Source of the DNA: Doryteuthis pealeii
Taxonomy: Eukaryota > Mollusca > Cephalopoda > Myopsida > Loliginidae
Length of the DNA stretch: 64,000 nucleotides
Assembly: GCA_023376005.1 (NCBI GenBank)
Contig: CM042143.1
Location: 82,812,930 to 82,876,929 of the forward strand
Direction: 5' to 3'
Shown: piece by piece, positions 56,669 through 64,000 of the stretch
How the letters are laid out: each line of letters begins with the position of its first letter
How positions within the stretch are numbered: position 1 is the stretch's first letter
Translations under genes and position numbers: made by a program
Notes under the pieces: model-generated
What the model was told of the DNA's origin: nothing
Databases searched by the model: none
What the model saw: only the letters and a program-made list of their open reading frames with translations

Positions 56669-57140
56669 ATCCGGTTGGTTGGTTGGTTTTTATGGCATGT
56701 CAAATCTTCTTGGGTTATTTTATGTTTTATTCATTCTTGATAGGTACTCTATTTTTTAAAACTGATTCTCTATTTAAATCATAGATGAGACCTTAATAGG
56801 TTCTACCACTCCAGGTCAGAGTGGACCTGGGAGTAATGATGCAGGGGTACTCCACATTCCCCAGGGCTCCAGAATTGGAACTTCATTATCAGAGTTTAAC
56901 ATCATACCCAGGACAATAAGACCTTCAGCCACTGCCTTCTAGCACATATGATAAAAAGGGAGGCGTGTGGTCTAATAGTTAGAGTCGTAGGAAATGGACT
57001 CGTCAACCTGAGTTCAATTCCTGGTCAAAGTTGTTTGGATTTCACATAGCGCTAATATCCTAATTATCACTATGAGATGCAATTTAACGTCATACCCAGG
57101 ACATTAAGGCCCTCAGCAACTGCCTTCTAGCACCATATGA
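56669..57140 (+). repeat. Repeat C with SINE-B inserted at the conserved site, then rearranged
   Basis: Repeat C 5' half (GGTTTTTATGGCATGTCAA, TAGATGAGACCTTAATAGG) runs to ATATGATAAAAAGGG at 56946-56960. SINE-B follows (GGCGTGTGGTCTAATAGTTA, GAGTTCAATTCCTGG) to about 57062. It then jumps back into repeat C (AACGTCATACCCAGGACATT) to 57140. The SINE-B insertion junction is the same as at 63296. Confidence 0.75.
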
Positions 57141-57235
57141 ATTTCTGTGACCTTGGATTTCATGCTTTAGCGCATTCGTCAGACAAAGTAAAATTTTAAA
57201 AAAAAAACTTTCACCTTTGTCTGATGAATGTGCTT

Positions 57236-57277
<42 letters not shown>

Positions 57278-57286
57278 TATCATAAT

Positions 57287-57798
57287 GGAGATTCAATGTC
57301 TGTCTGTAGCCAAAATTATGTCACTGCTTACATTACAATACCCTCAGTTACTGCGTAAAGTTATCAATGAGTATTTGATTTATAGTCAAAATCATTAACA
57401 CACAGAATAACTCTTATTTATTAATGATGTCCTATGAAAATCTGAGTTAGATTTGCTTCAAAACAGCCCATGTTATTAGTGCCCTTGAAAATCCTGCAAT
57501 GTGTCTTATATATCACTAAGAAATAAAGGTTTACATAATATATGGTGTGGTTAATTTGCATACTGGTTTTAACAAATAATTATTTGGTGTTATTGATCTC
57601 TAATATTATTGTTTTATTCTCCAACATATTAAAATCAATCTTATGAATGATTTTATATAGAAACCAATTGAAATATAGTTAATATAAGTGTAATTTTTTT
57701 TATATGAATTCTTATTTAATTTCGTTGGTCTTTCTAATTTAGTATATTTACATTAAAACTCAAATAATTATGCTCGGAGGGCGCATATTCTTGCTAGT
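57287..57798 (+). mobile_element. Hel-2 Helitron-like element, longest copy
   Basis: From ATAATGGAGATTCAATG through CACAGAATAACTCTTATTTA, CAGCCCATGTTATTAGTG, TATATCACTAAGAAATAAAG, TTGCATACTGGTTTTAACA to AAACTCAAATAATTATG. It ends with the hairpin TGCTCGGAGGGCGCA (one mismatch), TATTCTTG and CTAG followed by T. No coding capacity. Confidence 0.65.
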
Positions 57799-57924
57799 AT
57801 TCTTAAATATATAACAGCTGTATCACTGATATTGAGAACTCAACTAATAATACTGCAAGAAACTTGGTGTAACTCAAACTCACCAAGTGAGCTAGTGATA
57901 ACTATATATATATAATATATATAT

Positions 57925-58229
57925 ATGTATAGATAAAAGGGTATGAAAACACACAATGTTGTTAAAATGAATATATTCTTATATCATTTTCATTGCTAAT
58001 ATTGACAATATTTCGATTTATAAAAAATCATCATCATAGCATAATGATAATTAGGTCTGTTTTTAGATGTAAATGGTTTTAATCCGGACTCATTGAATGG
58101 ACCTAATTATCATTATGCTCTGATGATGATTTTTTATAAATCGAAATATTGTCAATATTAGCAATGAAAATAATATAAAATATATTAATTTTAACAACAT
58201 TGTGTTTTCATACCTTTTTATCTATACAT
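57925..58229. mobile_element. Fold-back element FB-3 with about 130-bp arms
   Basis: Left arm 57925-58057 (ATGTATAGATAAAAGGGTAT to ATAATGATAATTAGGTC). The 42-base spacer contains GTTTTAATCCGGACTC. Right arm 58100-58229 (GACCTAATTATCATTATG to TTTTATCTATACAT). Arms differ by a few substitutions and small indels. (TA)n and (CA)n tracts lie outside. Non-coding, MITE-like. Confidence 0.85.
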
Positions 58230-58263
58230 ATACCATTGGATGCATTTCCTTACTCTTAACACA

Positions 58264-58295
<32 letters not shown>

Positions 58296-58299
58296 CTTT

Positions 58300-58640
58300 T
58301 TGTCTCTTAGTATTTTGTCACAGAAAGTAGCTACTGAATGTTGATCAGGGCATTCACTAATCTTCCACCAGTTATTCTAGACTCCATTTTGGCAGTGGAT
58401 TCAAGAGAGGGTGTCAAGAAAGTAGGTCTAGACCTATATAATCCCCCCACACCGCACTCTCTTAAATCCACTCATGTGTACGCTGTTCCTTTCTGAGGAT
58501 TTTAATCCCAGTGCCTCTCAAGGATTAACAAAGCTACTCGAGAATGCATGCATCAATCCTCCAAGAAATCATTATCATGAAAGAAAGAGCACAATTGAAA
58601 AGAGAATTAATGATTTATATAACGTTTTATGATGTCAGTA
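58300..58640. other. Unassigned lower-AT island
   Basis: Contains CCATTTTGGCAGTGGATTC, AAGTAGGTCTAGACC and CACACCGCACTCTC. It is non-repetitive within the window and has no frame with support. It may be part of a retroelement not otherwise represented here. Confidence 0.3.
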
Positions 58641-58707
58641 GATTTTTTTCATCACCATGTGGGATTACCTCTTGTCTACCAAAGAATTTCTACTAATGAC
58701 AGCTAGA

Positions 58708-59095
58708 TGGCTTGTTGGTTGGTTAGGTTTTATGGCATGTCAACCCTTGTTGGGTCATTTTATGCCAAAGACGTTTTTGTTTTATTCATTCTTGATGGTC
58801 ACTCAATTTTTTTTTTTAAACACATTTTTTCTAAACTTGTGTTTTTCTATTTATCCCATAGATGGGACCCTAATAGGTACTACCACTTCAGGTCAGAATG
58901 GAGTAATGGTGATGAAGGGGTACTCTACATTCCCCAGAGTTCTAAGATTGGAACTTCACCACCAGATAGAGTTTAATGTCATACCCAGGACATGAAGACC
59001 CTTAGCCACTGCCTTCTAGCACATATATGATAAAAAGGGTTGGAGCTTGCCATAAGGGCAGTCGAGTTGGGATAATTATATAGGTGCTAGTGTTA
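58708..59095 (+). repeat. Repeat C, 5' part of a split copy
   Basis: GGTTTTATGGCATGTCAACC, CCCATAGATGGGACCCTAAT and GCACATATATGATAAAAAGG (empty SINE-B site) to ATTATATAGGTGCTAGTG. The copy resumes at 59573 after a roughly 480-base insertion. Confidence 0.75.
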
Positions 59096-59572
59096 TATAG
59101 TTATTAGATACCTAATACTTTTTTAAGGTATTGTAGAAATCATAATGGCGATTAGTACAGCTGATGGCCTTGAGAGTGAGTGACAAAAGCTTGACCTCAC
59201 TCTGACCTTGCTTTCCGGGGATAAATTGTGAGAACCGGAACCCCCGTAGAGACCCTGTTCCGGTTTAAGGAGTAAGCAACTCAGTTAGTCAGTTAGCAGG
59301 TAGGAACTCGAAGGTGTAAGTCGCATTTCTATGCGCATCCTGTCATCTGCGCAGATTGTCTGGTTTGGGGATTTATAAATAAAGTAACATCAACGTAAAT
59401 CGAAGTCTTGTGTTTATTACCTAAAAACTAACAATGACACAGGGCTTCTGATAAGGAGTGATCCCCAACAGAAACCAGACCGGAATCCCCATAGACGAAA
59501 GTCAACACCAGACACGAGACCAAGATAGATGATAGACAATCAGAATAGCAAAGCCGGCCAGAAAAAAATACG
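59096..59572 (+). mobile_element. LTR-like insertion in repeat C
   Basis: A GC-richer block interrupts repeat C between GGTGCTAG and GACCAGCCGATTGATCAG. A sub-block starting TGTGAGAACCGGAACCCC (about 59225) and ending ACTAACA (about 59434) has LTR-like traits: TG...CA ends, TATAAATAAAG, and GTCTTGTGTTTATTACC. It is followed by GGGCTTCTGATAAGGAGTG, resembling a leader. No gag or pol is present. Alternative: another non-LTR or unclassified element. Confidence 0.4.
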
Positions 59573-59760
59573 ACCAGCCGATTGATCAGAAGAGGCCTCT
59601 CCAACTGCCCATCTAGCCTAAGTAAGAGTCAAAGTAAAGTGTTGCATGTCATGGACTGCTCAGCCACCAGGGTTGCATACTTAAGCACCATAGGTCACTA
59701 CCCATGGTCAACAGGGGAGGTCTTACTACTCTGCAGAGGTGCACATCAAAAACAACCCAC
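59573..59760 (+). repeat. Repeat C, 3' part of the split copy
   Basis: GACCAGCCGATTGATCAGAA, CAACTGCCCATCTAGCCTAA, TGCTCAGCCACCAGGGTTGC and TACTCTGCAGAGGTGCACAT match 12310-12500. Confidence 0.7.
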
Positions 59761-59974
59761 ATAAAACCCACAACCTACCCCATAGGTTTTATCACTTCTT
59801 GCAGTTATTACATTAACAAACTGGGGAAATTTTACCTGTTATTTTTAATTTAAAAAAAATATACAAATGTTAACGAAGAGGACACTTTACAAGCAGATAT
59901 ACAATATACATCTATAATCATTCACATAAAAACAAACCACTTAAGCAACGGCAGGTACTGTTAGCAACTTAAGT

Positions 59975-60052
59975 CCTTTGACTTTATTTGGCAATAAATG
60001 ACCCTAAAAGGGTTGATATGCCATAAAACAAAACAAAACCAACCAACCATAA
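59975..60052 (-). repeat. Repeat C 5' end fragment, minus
   Basis: TTATTTGGCAATAAATGACC, CTAAAAGGGTTGATATGCCA and AACCAACCAACC are the complement of the repeat C start. Confidence 0.65.
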
Positions 60053-60231
60053 AAACAAGTGAACACATACTTTCATACAAAGATAAAATACATCTAAATT
60101 ACAAACATTTTCCATTAAGTCATTCTCTTTTTAGACGTGGGTGTTTGAATGAAAAACAGCTTAAAAAATAGTTGAAAATGAATTAAAACAACTGAAGTTA
60201 CAAATCTAGTTTGATCAAAGTGCTCTTGTAA

Positions 60232-60234
<3 letters not shown>

Positions 60235-60298
<64 letters not shown>
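60235..60298. repeat. (GA)n microsatellite
   Basis: A perfect GA run of about 62 bases. Its antisense frame gives a spurious Ser-Leu stretch. Confidence 0.95.
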
Positions 60299-60302
<4 letters not shown>

Positions 60303-60564
60303 CCATCAAACCACACATAACAAGTTTGGGATTAAAAAAAAGTATTTTAATTTCAAGTTGCATTTTTTCTTGGAAACATAGACAAAGCTATTTGCCAGAA
60401 AGAGAACAGTTTGAAAAGGTTCTTTAAAAATTTTGCCACATGGAAACCTAATGGGTAATGAGCTGCATTAGTGTGGCATCTGGAAGATAGTACCAATATC
60501 TGTTGTGATGTAATCCTTCAAGATCATCAGTTGAAGAATATGTCTGCTTTCCTGATTGGGGTAA

Positions 60565-61233
60565 ATTGACAATGAAAAGAAGGAAAGAAAGAGAAATAGG
60601 GGAAAGATAGAGAGAGGAGATGAACGTGCTGTGGGGATGACACTCAAAAGAAGTGATAATGCTAATCTGTTTCAATTAAACATGATGAAAAGAAGGAAAG
60701 AAAAAAAAAGAGGTGAGAGAGAGTTAAATCAAGATTATTATACTTTTTACATATTGAACTATTTGCAATAACTCTTAAGCTAACATATCAAATGTAATAA
60801 TTGAATTATCATACTGTGGTATATCCATAGGTTTTGCTAGTTTTATATTAATTTGTATACTTTAAATTCTATTGAACAAGTAACAAAAAAAGAGGGACAG
60901 CAATGAGAATTTTCTATATGCAATAGCTTGAAAAAGAAAAAAAAATGCAACACGCACACACACACACACACACAATAATAATAATAATAATAATAATGCT
61001 AAATAAAATAATTTAATCTTTAACTGATTCAAGTTACATATTGAAATATTGGCAATAGCTCTTAAGTAAACATATGAAATGTTGAAATAAATAAATTATC
61101 ATACTGTGGTATATCAACAGGTCCTATTAGTACTCAATAATCTGTGATTGAACTATATTTCAATAGCTCTTAAGTAAACATATCAAATGTTGTAATAAAT
61201 AATCATACTGTGGTATATCCACAGGTCCTGCTA
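60565..61233 (+). mobile_element. Hel-1 3' ends in tandem (three successive termini)
   Basis: A Hel-1 body from about 60565 (GATAATGCTAATCTGTTTCA, GATTATTATACTTTTTACAT) ends with hairpin CTGTGGTATATCCATAG and CTAG at 60837-60840. After (CA)n and (TAA)n tracts, two further short 3' ends follow: CTGTGGTATATCAACAG with CTATTAG (about 61113-61139), and CTGTGGTATATCCACAG with CTAG (61209-61233). Each is preceded by CAATAGCTCTTAAGTAAACA. Confidence 0.65.
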
Positions 61234-61279
61234 GTATGTATTTATTCTTCAATATATTGACATGAAAGTTTCTTTGTTT

Positions 61280-61790
61280 ACTTTCTTCCACTAGATGCAG
61301 TTATGTATATAAGCATTTTGTGAGTAATAATATGACCCAATGAATTTGTAACATGTCTTTATAATAACTACATTATTATTTAAGTGTTTCCTTTAAGGGT
61401 TGTGAGTCAAGAGTTTTATATGTAGTAATCAGCTGTGTTTTCAAACCTTCCCTAGTTCCATCGGTCATTTTGTCTCAGCTAATTAGACCACTTTACTAAC
61501 TATAAGGGCAATAGAAGGCCTGGCAATTTTTATATATGCCCTCCCCCTACAAACCTACACGTTTTTCTTCTCCCCACATACCTTATTTATACATGTGTGA
61601 TAGTCGGTTCAAAATCAATTTGAGGGTCAAAGTTCAAAGGCATTATGACTCTATTTTTGGTGAGATCAGTCAAAAATAATTAATAGGTTTATTTGATTTG
61701 CTTATAATCAGGCAATTAATAATAATTAATAATGGGGATATTTTTTAAAATAATTGAAACTTAAATGGTTATTATTCTATTATTTTATTA
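61280..61790. other. Unassigned stretch with a lower-AT island
   Basis: The segment 61430-61640 has more balanced composition and no similarity to repeats in the window. It includes GGGTCAAAGTTCA at 61624-61636, a direct repeat with one-base spacing. No coding signal. Confidence 0.35.
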
Positions 61791-61796
61791 ACTATA

Positions 61797-62062
61797 GGGA
61801 CTGGTTTAACTTAGTTGGTAGAGCACCTGACTAGGAATCGTAAAGTTCTGGGTTTGATACCAGTCCCTGCCAACTCAATGTGTGAGTAGCACAACTTGGT
61901 AATCTGACCTGTGTGGTAAAGTGGGGATCTGATGGTAGGTGTGGTGCTGCACCTAAAAAAAAAAAAACAACAATCTCCCTGGTCTACCGATAAGCGGATA
62001 GACTCCCTCGCTGTCTGGCTGATACCGACCGGGTGGTCTATTACCACCCCACCAACTTTACT
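61797..62062 (+). repeat. SINE-A, second subfamily
   Basis: GGGACTGGTTTAACTTAGTTGG head with box B GGTTTGATACCAGTCCC, then GGTAATCTGACCTGTGTGG (a subfamily-specific insertion also seen at 30346-30668), an A-run, and the end CCACCCCACCAACTTTACTT. The acceptor-like GGGACTGG pairs with CCAGTCCC. Confidence 0.85.
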
Positions 62063-62269
62063 TTTTTTTTACTTTTATTAACTATAGTTTATTATCTATA
62101 GTTAATTTATCTAACACATGAGTGTAAAATACCACTCTTGTAAATTGAAAGTTAGGGGGGGGGAGCTACACGCCTTTCCTGAAAATCAGCATTTAAAAAT
62201 CTGACTTTTTTATCAGGTAAGTTTCACCAGGAATGTTTTTATCAGGTATATTATGCATATAAAAAGAAT

Positions 62270-62445
62270 AGTTGATCTTGCACATAAATCACTACTAAGT
62301 AGTGAGCTTGATCCTCACTGGTTGTTCCACATGAGTGGCCTTAGAGTATTCATGTTGAGTAATGGTTAGTGAGCTATGTTAGCAGACCATTTTTTACTGA
62401 TTTTGATTCTTACTGGGTGCCTCATATTTTTGGCCTCGTACTAGA
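62270..62445 (+). repeat. SINE-C, diverged double copy
   Basis: AAATCACTACTAAGTAGTGA, TTGATCCTCACTGGTTG and then a second AGTAATGGTTAGTGAGC, GATTTTGATTCTTACTGGGT resemble the SINE-C head twice in a row. Confidence 0.45.
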
Positions 62446-62554
62446 CTAAGCTAAGCTTAATAAATGACTACTATTTGATCTTGTGTTATACTAAAGAAAC
62501 CTTTGTAAATAATACCACTGTCCCATAATAGTTGTGTGACCTGGCTATGATACT

Positions 62555-62850
62555 AAACTGCATCTGATGGTGACATTTCAGTTCTGGGGAGTGTAGAGTT
62601 ACTCCTTCATTGGCATTATCCCAAATCCACTTCCGACTAGGTGTGGTAGTATCTGTTAGGCTCCTATCTATGGGTCAAATAGATCTATTTAAAAATTATT
62701 TGTATTTGATCAGACTGTTCACAAAAAAAAAAAGAAACCTTAAGAAATAACTACAGAAAAAATTTAAATATAAACATACAATGAATGCGATTTTTTAACC
62801 TCTAGCCATGAAATAACCCTGGAAGGGTTGACATGCCACTAAAATCAATC
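62555..62850 (-). repeat. Repeat C, minus
   Basis: TACTAAACTGCATCTGATGG, GGAGTGTAGAGTTACTCCTT, CTCCTATCTATGGGTCAAAT and GAAGGGTTGACATGCCACT are the complement of the repeat C 5' half. Confidence 0.7.
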
Positions 62851-62943
62851 AATCATAATACTTGTCACAATTAGTGTATGAAATTTATAAGAAAATATAA
62901 ATGTAAAGAGAATTTTGTCTGGTTTTGTTTTAAGAAAAGTTTA

Positions 62944-63699
62944 ATGAAACAAGTAATAACAAAAAGCAAATGTGTTGATTTGTTGGTTAGGTTTAACGGC
63001 ATGACAACTCTGGTTGGGTCATTTTATGCCAAAGACATTTTCTTTTCATTCTTGATGGGTACCAAATATTTTTTTAAACACATTTGTTTAGAACTCATTC
63101 TGTCCTATTTAACCCATAGATGGGCCTTAAGGTACTACCACTCCAGGTCAGAGTGGACCTGGGAGTAAAGGTAATGAAAGTGTACTCCACACTCCCTAGA
63201 GCTCCAGAACTGGAACTTCATTATCAGAGTTTAACATCATACCCAGGACAATAAGACCTTCAGCCACTGCCTTCTAGCACATATGATAAAAAGGGAGGCA
63301 TGTGGTCTAATAGTTAGAGTCGTAGGAAATGGACTTGTCGACCTAAGTTCAATTCCTGGTCAAAGTTGTTTGGATTTTACATAGCGCTAATATCCTTGGG
63401 AAAGGTAAGAATCCAATTATTCCTCCAGCTATGGGTAAAATAGCAGGGCAGAGCGGGCTCTTTAACCAGGCTAAGTAACCAGTCTAAGAGAAGGAAAACT
63501 CTGAATTCAAACCTGGTAAACTCCGCTTAAGAAATTGACCTTGTGCCACATCCTGCTCGTGTGGAGGAGTTGGTAAATATATATATGATAAAAGGGTTGG
63601 GGGTTTGGCATAAGGGCAATAGGGTCGGTACAATCATATAGGTGCTAGGGCTTAACAATGACCAGCTGATTGATTAAATGAAACAAGTAATAACAAAAA
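62944..63699 (+). mobile_element. Complete repeat C insertion with 22-bp target site duplication
   Basis: Identical 22-base copies starting ATGAAACAAGTAATAAC lie at 62944-62965 and 63678-63699. Between them is repeat C, carrying a SINE-B at 63296-63582. Long, perfect duplication of the target is typical of LINE-driven retroposition, so repeat C is likely a retroposon rather than a DNA transposon. It ends GACCAGCTGATTGATTAA, which defines one natural 3' end. Perfect duplication suggests recent insertion. Confidence 0.8.
63296..63582 (+). repeat. SINE-B nested in repeat C
   Basis: GGCATGTGGTCTAATAGTTA head, box B GAGTTCAATTCC-like, body through CAGCTATGGGTAAAATAGC and the end TCGTGTGGAGGAGTTGG. 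It is flanked by ATATGATAAAAAGGG (63281-63295) and ATATGATAAAAGGG (63583-63596), a target duplication of about 15 bases relative to the empty copies at 12231 and 59025. Confidence 0.85.
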
Positions 63700-64000
63700 T
63701 CAACTGACCAATGTGTTTTAATAATACTGATTTCAAATAACACACTTGTTTTGTGACATTTAAAATGAAACAACGTTTAATACAAAGCAAAAATAACGGT
63801 TCAAAGTTAGGAAGTTTTTAGCCTTTGAGAAAAATGTTGTTGACATTACTTCTTTAATGAATGTTTTTCAGTTTCATGTGCAAAAGCGCTCCTCTTGACC
63901 TGGACCTTTCTTGGTTTTTGATGCCTTCTATTTTTGGCTTGTAAAATGTACAAAACACAATATATTTGGGCAGCATCTTTTCATTCAAACAAATTTGGTT

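Noticed and set aside
58657..58995. 112-residue plus-strand frame
   Set aside because: Most of it is repeat C, whose reading frame is not conserved among copies (compare 62878-63168).

Overview
This is non-coding, repeat-dense nuclear DNA from a eukaryote. It is very AT-rich by eye (not counted). It carries long (TA)n, (CA)n/(GT)n, (GA)n and poly-A tracts, many tRNA-headed SINEs, Helitron-like ends, fold-back elements and one decayed LINE. No bacterial operon, phage or CRISPR structure is present, and no long open reading frame looks like a real protein except the LINE remnant. The combination of abundant tRNA-SINEs with a GA/TA/CA-rich genome is compatible with a lophotrochozoan such as a cephalopod mollusc. 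That placement is inference only.

Layout. Positions 1-36000 are a mosaic of old repeats. They include SINE-A (tRNA head, box A TAGCTCAGTCGG type), SINE-B (head GTGTAATAGTTAGAG type), a longer family called repeat C here, three non-autonomous Helitron-like families (Hel-1, Hel-2, Hel-3, told apart by their 3' hairpins), a TTAA-flanked MITE, a fold-back element and a 5'-truncated LINE (about 26490-27093). Positions 37009-44790 hold a recent tandem duplication of about 3.88 kb. Each copy carries the same palindrome, SINE-A, SINE-B and SINE-C copies, and they differ mostly in microsatellite and homopolymer lengths. Positions 44840-50800 are AT-rich and nearly free of recognisable repeats, with a cluster of perfect palindromes near 49.8-49.9 kb. 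Positions 50882-54169 contain two copies of one roughly 420-bp fold-back element that bracket a short, more complex, CpG-containing stretch. Positions 54200-64000 return to the repeat mosaic, with an LTR-like insertion inside a repeat C copy and a fully delimited nested retroelement with a 22-bp perfect target duplication (62944-63699).

Gene content. The best candidate for host coding sequence is a 46-bp first coding exon on the minus strand (53095-53140). It has a strong Kozak start, a perfect CAG|GTAAGT donor, and two ATTTGCAT octamers about 90-135 bp upstream. If it is real, the 53 kb to its left would be mainly the first intron of that gene, which would explain the lack of other exons. 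I do not recognise the protein. Most other ATG-to-stop stretches are translations of microsatellites or SINEs.

The most notable features are the three Helitron-like end structures, the composite repeat C/SINE-B element with filled and empty sites in the same window, the tandem duplication, the fold-back elements bracketing the candidate promoter, and the TTAA MITE.
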